Assembly (NCBI GenBank): GCA_942486035.1
Contig: CALNXK010000013.1
Span: forward strand, 2,295,001-2,359,000
Direction: 5' to 3'
Length of the DNA stretch: 64,000 nt
Origin: Porites lobata
Taxonomy: Eukaryota > Cnidaria > Anthozoa > Scleractinia > Poritidae
This document shows, one piece after another, positions 21,201-32,516 of this stretch. Under the pieces are notes generated by a model. The model searched no databases. It worked only from the letters and a program-made list of their open reading frames with translations, and was not told the DNA's origin. Made by a program: the position numbers and the translations under genes. The first letter of the stretch is position 1. The number at the start of each line of letters is the position of its first letter.

Positions 21201-24067
21201 TATCATCGCATCATAACCTTGATCATTTTCTGAACTTGTTTGCGTGTTTGTTTGTTTTTTTAAGCTCAAGCAGCTCTCGTCAATATTTACGTTGAGGCAT
21301 TGAACACTCCTGGAACAGTTCCTAGTGTACAGAGCGCCTGGGAGACCTTTGTGCATGCCAAGTGCTCCGAGGCAAAAGCTATCGCCATGCAGATCTATCA
21401 AAGCGCCATGTCATCTAAGCTAGATGGAACACTGCCTCGTGAGAGTGACGAGATTCGCCAAGTTCAGCAAGCGGCCATTGAAGAATGTATGGTTAGGTTT
21501 CAAGCTGAGACAGTTGGAGTGTCTGCTTTAAGCAGTGAAAAGTACCTGGATGAACTGACGGTAAGGAACAGTATGAGATCGCCCCATATAACAAAATTCG
21601 GATTCCGGAAGCAGGGGAAATTTTACTTGTAGAATATGGAATCCTACGCTGGGAATCCGGAATTTCATTAACGATTGGAATCTAGTACCTGGAATCCGGA
21701 ATCCACGGTGTGGAATTCAAAATCCAAGACTGGTTTGGATTCCTTTACATAGCAGGGGATGTGGTGTCAAATCTGTGCTTTGTAAATTAAGGCCCATGTG
21801 TGCCCAGATCAATACTCAATAGAAGAAGAAGAACAAGAAGAAAGTAATTCAAAGTAAAAATGGCACATGTCCACTGAATTTTCTGGGGTGCATTAAAACT
21901 AACATCTGGCGAAACTGGTATCGTCTGGCGTTAAAAAAAAAATAATAATAAAAATTAAAAAAAAAAAAACAGACTTTGATTAGGTTGTACGTCAGGCGTA
22001 GCGCTGAACCTCTGCCCCTAAAATAAGAATTTGACTGGGCTGAACGTCAAACATTACTTGCTACGTCCGACGTCAACATTTATGCAACTGGCCCGTGATC
22101 CTTACAGAAACAGTGTAAAATAAGGAAAAAAAATTGAATTTAAACGCGCACCTTTCTCTGCCCATAGGAGCACATGGAAAATGGCCTGAAGCATTGGCTG
22201 AAGGAGAACAATCGTTTAACAAGACAAGAGTGCCACAAGCTGCTGCGTGATCTGAAAGAGCAGCATTTGGATCCTATCCTGAGACAGCTCAGTGGAAAAG
22301 ATGGAGCTTCTGTCACTTTTGCTGAAATAATTGGAGGTTACTCTGCTATTGAGCAAGGATTTAAAACTCATTCTAGAGGAGCCAAGAATGTGTGTGCTCA
22401 GATGTTTTACGAGTTCCATCCTGTAAGTTTATATGTTCAAATTCCATGTTTAGGAGAATTAAAAGAAATATGTTTTTTTTTTTAGATTGAGTTATTAGAC
22501 AGGTTAAATAAACATCAATAATGTGCAATTTTCTCGAACATTTACCTTGAATGGTTTACGAGCTCAGATGCAGATGCCGTCTCCCACGGACTTGAAAACC
22601 CTTCAGGAGGCACCATCTCTCATATCTCAGTCTTATAAACTATCCTGGACGTGCCTAAAAAGTCGTATTGGTATGTGATCTTGTGTCATTCCTCGCTAGA
22701 AAACTGATAAGAAACTCACTTAGTAGATGGGAACATCTGAAGGATTTTTAGCGTAACTCCTTTTATATTTTCTACTATCAAGTCCTAAGATCGCATATCT
22801 CTTGCCTACATAGGAAATGCAAAAGGAAATGGAAAAACACATGGTGCACTTGCAACAACTGAAAGACTTTGATGAAACTTTAGCCTTAGAGAGAGAAGAA
22901 AAAGCCCGTCAGGAACAGGAAAGGAGAAGGATTGAGGTAAAAATAGTAAAATAACTGAGCGCGTTTTTAGAAGCGTGAACAGGTAGAGGAAGTTTCACAG
23001 TAAGGATGATCATTGAACCTTTTCATCTAATTGACAAGTAGAGACGACATTTTTACTAAAAAATGACTTCAAAAGTAAACTCGAGTATTTGTAAAAAAAC
23101 AAACAATTTAGTCTTCAACTCTAAAATCTACAAAAAATAGGTTTATAACTTAAAAGCACAGCAGACTTTAAAAAAAAAAAGGTTATCGAGAGACACCTTG
23201 TCTAAACTTAATGATAGAAACTGCACTTTTGTTGTATTTAGTTCTTATACGCCTCGATTGATACTGAAATGAACACTTTTTTCTGTATATTTGTTTTCGT
23301 TGCGTTACGTTGAAAAAAGAAAACAAAGCACATTGCTGATGGATCATTCTTTAAATGTACTAACTCTCTGGGAATCAAAATTAACCAAGTGTTTTTTTTT
23401 TTTTTTTTTCTCGGACCGGTATTTCAATGTTCGCTTGTAAAATACACTGTATAGCAATTAATCCTCAGTAGAGATCTATTCCAACAGGGCTCAGTACAAC
23501 TTCGATGAATACAGAATTGTTTAAGGCTTCTTAAATATAGATTTAATAAGCTCACAGAGGCGTGTTCTTTTCAATGCTCGCTTTTATTTTTGATTTATCT
23601 AGGAGGAAAACGCGTGCCTCGAGGAGGAACGTCGCACGGAAGAGAAAGAGGTTTGCACAAATTCACTTTTAAGTGTAACCATTTTCTGCTGTAAAATATT
23701 ACTTTATCTGTCTGCCTCATGTTCTCTAGGCATTTGCCATAAGGAAAATGATGTCGCTCTTTTGTAGATGGAGCTTCTGCGGATCAAACAAGAGGAGGAC
23801 AGGAGACGCTTGGAAGAGCAGTTTAAGGCAGACGTGGAGGCCCAAAAAGAACAAATGTGCAACATGATGGCGGCAAACATGGACGAACTGCGAAAGGACA
23901 GGGAAGCAGTAATTCAGCAGAACCAGACGAAAAAGGAAAGAATGGAGCAGATGTACCAGTCTATGGAGCAAAGGAACGCTCAAGTGATCGAGTTTCAGAA
24001 GCAGATCACTGCACTTGCTAACCGCCCACCTCCACCACCACCGAAGGGTGGTTGCGTTATTCTTTAA
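15210..24067 (+). CDS. Guanylate-binding protein (GBP) with N-terminal membrane-module exon and C-terminal CaaX box
   Basis: Twelve exons: 15210-15721, 17766-17965, 18771-18928, 19252-19424, 19796-19980, 20370-20634, 21265-21560, 22168-22422, 22568-22670, 22814-22936, 23603-23650, 23768-24067. Residues ~53-81 are a Gly-rich hydrophobic segment; 102-170 are an unnamed module (SVTPGSILVKLHCYTEESF). Exon 2 has VPLCLPNNCRWDEQ. Exon 3 has the P-loop GPCRKGKS and DPETMGIW. Exon 4 has LLDSEGTDA and a GBP-type VPTRTDLDGL. Exons 6-9 are the helical domain; 10-12 an E/K/Q-rich coiled coil, a Pro run and terminal CVIL, a geranylgeranylation-type CaaX. Known GBPs are dynamin-like GTPases acting on pathogen membranes. 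Oddities: exon 5 has a 2-nt loss near 19912 and a GC donor (19981); exon 9 ends 2 nt short for the frame of exon 10. The gene may be a pseudogene, or these may be assembly errors. Start: first ATG in an exon preceded by an acceptor; upstream frame also open. Confidence 0.8.
15780..16060. repeat. Possible dispersed repeat in GBP intron 1
   Basis: The segment with GACGTTTCGACAACCTGTGC and CTTCAGAGTCAAAGTG resembles the terminal region of Penelope-like retroelements as I remember them. It contains no coding sequence and I see only this copy here. Confidence 0.25.
16504..16647. mobile_element. 144-bp MITE with TA target site (mariner/Tc1 type)
   Basis: TIRs of ~34 bp (TGCAATGCTTTCTC and onward; inverse GAGAAAGCATTGCA) show one or two differences and are flanked on both sides by TA (16502-16503, 16648-16649). 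It lies in GBP intron 1. Confidence 0.75.
18637..18695. repeat. (GTT)n(ATT)n microsatellite in GBP intron 2
   Basis: About nine GTT units followed by (TTA)n. Ordinary intronic microsatellite. Confidence 0.85.
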
Positions 24068-25101
24068 GATAAAACTGCTTGTTTGTTTTTGTTTTTTTTT
24101 CCTTTTTCTCAGCTGAAGGGATGATAAGGTTAAAAAAAAAACTTTTTTGAATAGTTCAAGTGTAACATTTTGAACTAAATTCATATTTAACAATTGATTA
24201 GTGTTAAGAAATTCAAGCATGATCGCTTTCCAAGAGAAACTTCAATGAAATGATCTTTGCACTGCGATTTAGTGTAACCTCGATTCCCAGACTGAGGAAC
24301 TTGGTAAGGTCAATTATTAAAGCTTATTCTTCTTCCAGTAGTATACACTGGCATCGATATATGTATCTTCCACTGTTATAAATTAAAATGTGAACTGGAT
24401 ACAACCCTGTCCCTTTATTTTTCACTTTTGCATGGTTAGACAGGTGGCAGATGAAGGAGTTATTTGTAATAAGACGTCTAATGATGTAGGGTAACGTTTT
24501 CAAAATACGCATTTGGCAAGAATACGAAAGCGAAAGCCCTGGCATCGAAAAGCCTCTCCTGCGTGTCCATTGTCCGTTTCGTTTGGATCGAAGAAAACTT
24601 TGTTGTTTCGTAACCGGCGCAAGACGCGAACAAAGAAATGAAACTGATCGATTTTATTAGTCGTCATAACTAAAAACACTAAGCGCAAATGCATCCAGTG
24701 CTCATGCTTCCCTTTCCCCGTTCAGCTCCTTCTCTGATTTAAAGCATGCGCAGCATCCGGTCACTGTCAATCTACTTATTACTAGAAATACGGAAATCGC
24801 AGGACCTCTCGAAGGACGTTGGGGGAACGGCAAGATGAGGCAATAGAGAAGAAAATTTATAAATCTAAAAATTTTAAAGAATTATTTTAAAGACACAAAA
24901 CAAAACTGCAATAACTAAAAAGTAAACTAAACGAAAAGAAAAAGACAAAAAGTATAGAAGCGAAGAGAAAAAGGTTCTGCCCAAAAACGAACTAGGGAGC
25001 TTCGACGGGCCTCCCTCCCAAAACAAGTGCTGCATTTTCGCGCAGACGCGGTCGCTTACTTGAACATTCACGTCACGTATTAATCCTGCCCGTTTGTGGT
25101 C
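24068..25101. other. GBP 3' flank, no gene seen
   Basis: The GBP 3' UTR must begin here, but no canonical AATAAA stands close behind the stop. No other gene recognised. Confidence 0.4.
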
Positions 25102-25266
25102 ATGGCGGAGCGCAAAGGTCAACAGTGTTTGTTGATGAGCGAGCGAATATCGCGCAGTTGCGATGGGTTTTCTGGAGCCAGTGAGGAAGACGCCGGAGCA
25201 CACGTTACCTCCAGATCAGCCAATGGCAATTTGGAGCGGATTCGTCCATTATTCTCAAATTTATAG
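25102..25266 (+). other. Small open frame (54 codons), coding status unknown
   Basis: Begins ATGGCGGAGCGC in a good Kozak-like context (TCATGG) in a locally GC-rich stretch, and reads MAERKGQQCLLMSERISRSC onward to a TAG. No domain recognised. It could be a first exon or chance. Confidence 0.15.
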
Positions 25267-27093
25267 CGCTTCGCGTGGAGGCGCGTGGAGATGGTTCCTT
25301 TTCTTTGTAGCCAGCCTTTAATTTCTTTAGTGGATAGTACTTACGATTGCAAAACTCGACAAAATGCCACTTTAACCGGCCAGGAAAGACAAGGAGACGT
25401 TCAGTTAAAGGTATCTTAGCTTTGTTTTGTTATATTTTGACTTTTGGACTATTTTAGTTCATGGGAGTTTCGACGACTCATCCCATTTTGTCCATGTTAT
25501 TTACACACACCACGTCTGAGCCGCCTGTGCTATTTTTTGCTGCCATCAAGTCGGCGTTCTCGCTGCAGAGGATTTTTCGGAGTCAAGACTTCCCCTGCGA
25601 GGATTTACAGCCAATTGTTGAATTCGGCGTTTTTGTGTTTGCTATTCTGTTGCATTTGCATGAGAAATCGCTTGAGATTCAGCGATAGTAAACATTGTTT
25701 CGCAGACGATGAATAAACAAGAACACGCTTTCAGCGGTATTCAGTCTCGCTCGCTTGAAGATTAGATCGAGAAATGAGGAAGCGATTAATTCTACACAAA
25801 ACAGGATTTACTCGCTGAAGTTTTTTTTACTTTCTACTTTATCGAAGTCGATACTTTTTACTTGTTTCTGAATTGATTTAGTTCGCGTGTTAGCGACGAC
25901 CGGAAATACGTCTACGGCCGCAGGCTATACGCGTGTATAATACACGATTCCAAAGAAACTACATCATTTTCAGAGATCAAAAAAGGGATTTACATGCATG
26001 TCATTTCAATCATCGCCGAAAATAAACCGCATGCTCCTCAAAATACCATTTGCATACAATGAAAGTTTACGACACCCGACAATCAGTTTTGCTAATTAAG
26101 ATTCTTATTTTTTTTAGACCACTCAGTAGTGCCCACTTGTTCCAAAGTAATCAAGTCTTTCAAGCGATAGAATTCGTGGACCGACACGTTTCGGAAAAGC
26201 TCTTCAATCTTTCCTAAGCTTTCTTCGCAAAAAAATGCGTGGCTTCGATCATGCAACGATTCTTAGTCCCAGTTTCCACTATCTCCGCAAGGAACGCCTG
26301 GCACAATGACCCTCCATTTGTGTTTAAAATACGACGAAAATCCCCGGGGGTACTTTCAGAAAAATTCGGTGGGGGTGTGCAGCACGCTTGCTGAAATCCT
26401 TACCCTGTTTCAAACCCATCTGTGATTTTCGCTACCCTATTTCAGACCTGAAGCCCTGGAGCCCAGCGAGCGACCAGAGCGCCTGACAAGCTGTTACAAC
26501 ACGTACACGGTTGGCGTAAACATTGAAAGGGAAATGGTCTTATCGCCAAATGATGAAGAAGAAGCTTCTTCTAAAAAACATACCCAATTCATGACTAGAG
26601 TGACCAAAGTTCTCGGATAAGGACGATAAACCCTAGGCCCCGTCTCACAACCCTTGCATTTTTGAATTCTGTGGGACGTTAAAGAACCCACACACTGTTC
26701 GTAAGTAGTCCCCGGTGTGGTGGTCTATCTCTCATGGGGGGAGGGACTGTTACGGGCCCGCAGTAATTGACGTCATGCTGTTGCGGTGACCCTGGCAATA
26801 ATTGCCGAATCTAATGAAATAAAGTAAAATAAGTTGTCGAAATTGATACTCTACTTCAGAGTAAAACGGCTAAGAAAAAACCATACCCTTTGGCCCCGCA
26901 CATGCCTATATAGCCTATATAAGGGAGTACCAACCCCACCCCTCCCCGGGAGGGGGGGCGAAAAACGCGTTGCAGGTTATGGGTCTCACTGCTTACGCAA
27001 GCGAGACTAACAAGTCAGCCCTTTATGAACACTTTGGTCATTGATGGGAAATCGCTTTCAGTCGAATCTTGCCTAGAAACAAAAAATGCGCTG
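25267..27093. other. No recognised gene; probable repeat at 26338-26951
   Basis: The segment 26338-26951 starts CCCCGGGGGTACT and ends with GGGAGTACC and a CCCCGGG block, so its ends are roughly inverted. It contains a TATATAGCCTATATAAGG stretch. I read it as a degenerate MITE-like repeat. The rest shows nothing I can name. Confidence 0.35.
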
Positions 27094-27120
27094 TGACGTC
27101 AAACTACTGTACGACGTCAT
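27094..27120. promoter_or_regulatory. Paired CRE-like sites
   Basis: TGACGTCA, the full CRE palindrome, lies at 27094-27101. A second near-site, ACGACGTCAT, at 27111-27120 overlaps the ATG of a small open frame. CREB/ATF binding is known for TGACGTCA; function here is inferred. Confidence 0.35.
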
Positions 27121-27238
27121 GGCGGACAGCATCGGATATATACAAGTACAAATGAGCGTTGCGAGTTTGCAGCTCGCTAGAGTCCACGCGCGCGACGAGA
27201 TTATAAACGCTCTTCGTTCAGCGCTTCACGAGGAATAA
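27119..27238 (+). other. Small open frame (39 codons) after CRE-like sites
   Basis: Starts ATGGCGGACAGC in good Kozak context and reads MADSIGYIQVQMSVASLQLA, then an alpha-helix-prone RVHARDEIINALRSALHEE and TAA. It is a GC-rich island in AT-rich surroundings and could be a micropeptide or a 5' exon. Confidence 0.2.
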
Positions 27239-27509
27239 TAGGTTATCGGGTAAGCCTAATTTCATAACCCAACTGATATGTAAAATTGACCACCCTTCAG
27301 ACAGCCATGATAATACGTTTCGGGTGCTTACTCTTTCCCATAAGCGGACCCAGTAAATGGCATCATATGTGGCTTCAACGGGCGTTTAATCTGGAGGGAA
27401 ACAGTGGTAAGGTGAAACCAAGTGAAACAGATTTCAATTATAGATGATTGATGATTCCGCTAAGGTTTATAGTGCTCAATTAAAACGACAAACCATTGAT
27501 ATCAGTGAG

Positions 27510-27760
27510 GCAGATCCCGGGGAGGGGCCTGGGGGTCCAGCCCCCCTTATTTTTAGACCAAACAGAGGCCCGGAGGCCGAATTTTTTTTTTTTGCAAGGA
27601 ATTACCTGGCGAAAAAAAATTCCAACACTGGAAAAAGTTGGGAAAAAAATCTTGCAGCGTTGTATACCAGAGGTTTTACAAAAAAACTTCTTTTCCAACC
27701 CCTCCCTGCCTCAAAAGTCAAATGGTCCGCTCCTAGGTCGCACCTAACTCTCCCAAAAAT
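27510..27760. repeat. Dispersed repeat, GGGGAGGGGCC type
   Basis: GATCCCGGGGAGGGGCCTGG...CCCCCCTTATTTTTAGACCAAAC is similar to 50488-50560 (GATCTAGGGGAGGGGCCC...CCTTATTTTAGACCAAAC). Two copies of one family in the window. No TIR pair defined. Confidence 0.5.
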
Positions 27761-28690
27761 ACAATCGAATACTGTTCGTTAACATTTTCTAGTTACCCAC
27801 TCTCCTAGCAAAAACTAACAGAAGCACGCTGCCGATTATAAAGTTATGTCAGGCTCTTCTTTTCCCAAGGTTTCAAGGCACAGTCCCTGAAACAAGAGTT
27901 AGTGGCGGTTTAAGAATATTAGTTTAAACTGCTCCGGCCTTCTGTATGACAGGTCGAATCAGATTCAACTTCAAATCAGATTCATTCATTCTCAATTAAA
28001 AACGGATCTCATCTGCATGCAGCAAGCACAATGGCTGCTAAAAGCATTGATAAAATGGACCGATATTAAATAGTATAGGTACTTTTAACAATAATTTTTA
28101 TGGTATTATATCAACGCAAGCTAAAAATCAATAAATAAATTGTATTTTACACGATGGGATTTAAAAACACAACTCCTTTAAAACTTTTTACTTTGTGAAC
28201 CTACCATTCCAATTGATGCCAGATTTTACTGGAAATGTTGTAAGTTTTTCTTAACCTTACCTAAATCCCAAATAATGCAGCTGTTAGTACAGTATGGAGT
28301 AGTCTATAGAATATGTTATGAATAAAAATTTAAAACGTTTATAATATATTGCTATTAAGAGAATTGTCTCTTGAACTAGTTTAGTTTTGAATTAGGTTTC
28401 CGATGAGGTTTGATCGACTATATCAACGAGAATAGAGCTTCATCCGATGACGGGTTTCTTCTGCAAAAAGACATATTGCTATGATTTTTATTCTGATATT
28501 GATTTAAAATTGAATGAACACATAATTTGCATTTGCGTATTTATATTTACTCAGTGTCTTACATGTCAGATTTTGAAAAAGGGCTGATATTTTGTTTTTT
28601 GTTCTTAGTAAAAAAAAAAAAGTAGACACCTGGTATCACCAGAGGAAAATTAAAAGATTTCATGGCCAATTCCCAGAACATACAGGCATA

Positions 28691-29119
28691 ATGAATTCAA
28701 CTCAAGAACTCTTTGCCTTACTGACCATATCACTCAAGAACAGAGAGAGTTGGCTGGCGATTTTAGAATCTGCCCTCTATTTGACAGTCATATTAACCGC
28801 CTTTCTGGGAAATACGTTATTCATCTTGGCATTTAGCAACACGCCATCGCTTCACAGTCCTCAGAATTGCTACTTGGTATCGCTTGCAATTGTAGATATC
28901 CTAAACGCAGTTGTCTGTATACCCATTACACTTAAGCTTGCTGTGTCCATTAAAGGAAAATGGGACTTCAGTGATGTCATTTGTCAGCTTCAAGGAAGTT
29001 TGATTTCAGTTGTTTCAACTGTGTCACTCCTCACTCTCTGTATGATCGCCATTAATCGCTATGTAAAGATTACTCGCCCGCACCAAATCAACTGTATTTT
29101 AAAACTGTTTGTGAAGTAG
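28691..29119 (+). pseudogene. Truncated class A (rhodopsin-like) GPCR, TM1-TM3 only
   Basis: From ATG MNSTQELFALL: TM1 with GNTLFILAF (the conserved GN), TM2 with LVSLAIVDIL (LAxxD), the extracellular Cys before TM3 (DVICQLQG), and the end of TM3 with MIAINRYVKITRP, where NRY stands in place of DRY. Only ~142 codons are present against ~300 or more usual. Five codons after the RYVKITRP motif the sequence turns unlike a GPCR and stops. An acceptor-like TTCTTAG at ~28608 precedes it. I call it a 3'-truncated remnant. A continuation by splicing is possible, but I found no further TM exons downstream. The ligand cannot be inferred. Confidence 0.75.
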
Positions 29120-29860
29120 TTTAAATCTATTTAAACGATTTAAAAACTATTTTTACCACAATTTGAGGTATTTTTATTATATTTCACGACGAAAACCAAA
29201 ATAGCGTTAGAAGTTTGAATTGTATTCGATATCTATTTGAATAATATTTATAACATTTTCCCAGGTTTTCCTTGTATTTGAGACATATTTGCAAACAAAA
29301 CTACCTTTTAAATACAGTATTTAAACTATATTTTCGGAAAGAGAGTACTGGCGAGTTGCTATTTTTTTTTTTAAATACCGTATTTAAACTGCATTTTGGA
29401 AAGAAGAACCTAAAATCAAAGATTTAAAAAGTAGTTTTTACAAGTAAAGTTCAAAGTCAGGTTTTAATCAGGAGGTTTAAAGACTATTTTGAATATACTT
29501 CCTCATCTACGACCTTAAACAGCTCATAAATAGCATAGTTAAAACATGTTTGAAGAATGTTTAAGAGACAGTTCAATTTAAATTGTGAATTGAAATGACG
29601 AACATCTTGAAATCTCTTCAAACAGGATTAAAACTAGCTGTTTTTACTGTATTTTCACAAACTTTCCTCATTTAAAAGGCATTTAAATGGAAACCTGTTT
29701 CCAAACCTAACTTAAACAGGCTGTTTACAGGGTGTTTTGAAAAAACCCGGTTGTCCTATGGTAAAAAATATACTTCAAAGGAAAAAAAGTCAAACAAATT
29801 TATTTTCAAACCGATTTTAAATTCTGTTTTCGGGGTATTTTTAAAAATTGATACCCGCAG
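29120..29860. other. AT-rich stretch with recurring TTTAAA motif
   Basis: TTTAAA-containing words recur many times, often as GTATTTAAACTATATTTT or TTTAAAAACTATTTTTA. They look like degenerate copies of a short unit directly behind the GPCR remnant. No coding sequence. Confidence 0.5.
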
Positions 29861-30296
29861 TCACGGGCTTAAAAAACAAAACGAATAGACATGCAGATAC
29901 AGTCTGCCAAAAGAAATAAGAACTCGTCGGTAAGTATAAACGCCACAAAATTATTAAGCCTAAGTCCACTAGAAAACAAGACATTGAGCTGCCAAACAGT
30001 TGGGAGCTAATGTATCTCCCAACAAAAACGAACAATCAGCCTTAAACTTCATTAGTCAAATAAAGTATCGAAATATGCATGCATTTCGAGCCCATCGAAC
30101 GGTTTGATAACGCGCGTTGTGTCGTAGTGTGACAGTGGGAAAGATCTATCGATCGCCAATTATTATTCATCAAATCTCTCTGTGTACACAGAGAGTTCAT
30201 CAAATCTCTCTGTGAACTCTGTCTACACAGCCAGATTTTAAATCAATCATTTATCAGTTACTAAGTTTTGAAACTTATAAAATGCGCATCAACCAT

Positions 30297-30334
30297 AACG
30301 TAACATAACATAACATAACATAACATAACATTAA
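30297..30334. repeat. (TAACA)n pentanucleotide repeat
   Basis: About seven units of ACATA/TAACA. The surrounding 29860-31099 has no recognised gene. Confidence 0.85.
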
Positions 30335-31099
30335 CATGCAGTGTAATCTAAATAGTAATCTAATCGATTTTGACACAGAACTGCAGTTACGGTGAACAAA
30401 GATAGAATAAGCCCTGAACAAAATTACATAAATAAACGCTCACCTCTCTTGTTGCATGAAGAACCAAACGCTCAAGAAATTCCTCCACATCGTTATCTTA
30501 CGTTTGTAAATCATGCTGGATGAATAAAATTTGCTCGACTTAGCTAGCCTGCGTGGCAGGCGCAAAAAGGGGAGGGGGAGATAGAAAAGCACGAAAGACG
30601 GGAAAGGGAAGGGAGCGCCTGCTATAAGAGCCGGTGTTTTTGTAATCCGCCTACCATTTTCTCAACTAATCCGATAATGTCACTGTCAATACGTGACCAA
30701 TCACAAGTACGGGGCTTCTCAGTATGGTCCGAAGTTAATTACTTTGTTTACCGGAAATTGTCAAGTTGAGACGCTTTTTTCAAGTGATATCATAATCGAG
30801 CGAAATGAAACATTTTTGTTCATTTCTGCGGACGCTGGCGTCCGCAAATTCCTGATTGGCTGAGCCGTAATGAGTTACTTATTGGCGTGTATCCTGGCGT
30901 GTATTAGTGTGAGCGACAGACATGACGAAAGCATCAAGAAAATGTGTTCTGATAAGCTTTGGAAGATCAAAATTACTCCAATCATGTAGCAACTTCACGT
31001 TAAAACCCGAACTAAGACCAACTGTAACAGCTTGTTTAGCAGGAAGAGATGCTCAGGAGGTTTTGTATACTGGATTTGTCCGTACACTGAGCAGCGATT

Positions 31100-31275
31100 C
31101 AGGGGCGGATCTAGGGGGAGGGTGCAGGGGGTGCGCACCCTCCCCTGAGATGACCTGCGGTTTTCTAATACAACTGTTATTCTGCGAAAAAAAAAAACTA
31201 TGTGGTTTATTAGTGTTGAAGTAGAGTAAGAGACGAGTGCACCCCCTCCTAAAAAAAATCCTGGATCCGCCCCTG
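31100..31275. mobile_element. 176-bp MITE with 5-bp target-site duplication CGATT
   Basis: TIRs CAGGGGCGGATC and GATCCGCCCCTG are perfect inverses. CGATT stands immediately before (31095-31099) and after (31276-31280). Inside the ends lie GGGAGGGTGCAGGGGGTGC and GTGCACCCCCTCC, a further interrupted inverted repeat. No transposase coding. Confidence 0.85.
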
Positions 31276-32369
31276 CGATTCAAAGCGATTGCGATTCTTG
31301 CCAGACATCTGCAATGCCGATATTCAAAAGACCTCCTATTCCGCAAAAACATATACCGTCTTGAATGGAGTTTTAGATGGTTTGCAAAGAGAGAGCTGAA
31401 GCTTTGGTAAAAACTATCCGTTGAGCATCTTGACAATTGTTTATAATTCTCCGGTGCTTTAATTATTCGCGTCTCAGGCTGGCCAATGTTCTGTTCTTTG
31501 TGACCATCACGGTGCTTGATGAGGTTGTAAGTTAAAAGGTCTTGTGTATTCACACGAAACTGATCATTGTTTGTCGTAGACTGCGAACGGTAAAAAAATG
31601 AGAGACTGGTCGTAGTCTATGTTTGTCGTGTTTGCTGCGGGAGCAAAAACAGTAAAAAGGGGGTTCTTATAGCAGGCGTCCACTTCCCTTTTTCCCTTTC
31701 TCCCTATCCGTTCAGATACAAATTGATTCAGTCGAGGTGTACAACCAATATTTCGCGACATTTGTTTTTCTTGTTCACGAGTAACAACTATACATCATGA
31801 TCAGGTAATCGAAATATTTTTGCAGTTTTACTGGTTAAGTTCGTATCGAAATGACTCTTTTCCTTTACAGTTAATTGATCAGATTACATTCTTGCTCTCA
31901 CGCCAAATGTGTCACGTTAATTAAGCTTTAATTTGTGTCCGTCATCTTTAGCTCACGCATAGCAATACCAACCACAAAACCAATAGTGAACGCTCTGGCT
32001 CAGGCCTTGCAAGCTTCATGATGATTTTAGTGAAATCAAATATTATTGTGTTAGGTCTTGCGAGAATGAATGTATGTATAGTTGGCAAGTAAAATTCAAT
32101 AATGAAATTATATATTATAGACATTTAACTTATTATATTGACTCAGTTAGCCTAAAATGGTTATTTTTCTGCTTGGGAATTCCTAAAAAGTTTCAGGAAC
32201 ATGATATATAGACATTTAGTTTGTTACATGTAAACAATCAGGACCTTATACATACACTGTACACATGTACAGCTGGTTCAATAACAATGTCGATCCTTAC
32301 ATCTCCAGACTTACAGCTTCTTACATACATTCGTGTATGGAATATAGACAAAAACCTTTTCTTTTTTAT

Positions 32370-32480
32370 TATAGCCTTTATGCCGCTTTAAGATTTATAA
32401 CGTAGATAATGCAGGTAATACCATGTAATCACATAGGAATACTGAAATAAAGTTGTTGTTGTTGTTGTTGTTGTTGTTAT
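32370..32480 (+). mobile_element. 3' tail of a LINE with (GTT)n end
   Basis: AATAAA (32446-32451) is followed directly by about nine GTT units. The form matches the tail of the truncated LINE at 44500-45070. No coding part precedes it, so this is a very short 5'-truncated insertion. Confidence 0.5.
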
Positions 32481-32516
32481 CGAGATCTGAAATCTGCTCT
32501 TTGGATAAAATCCCAG

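Noticed and set aside
25444..25716. Two overlapping plus frames of 75-90 codons
   Set aside because: No recognisable motifs, no splice context and no homologous-looking repeats.
30922..31553. Frames of 100 and 166 codons around 31 kb
   Set aside because: Both run across the 176-bp MITE and owe much of their length to it.
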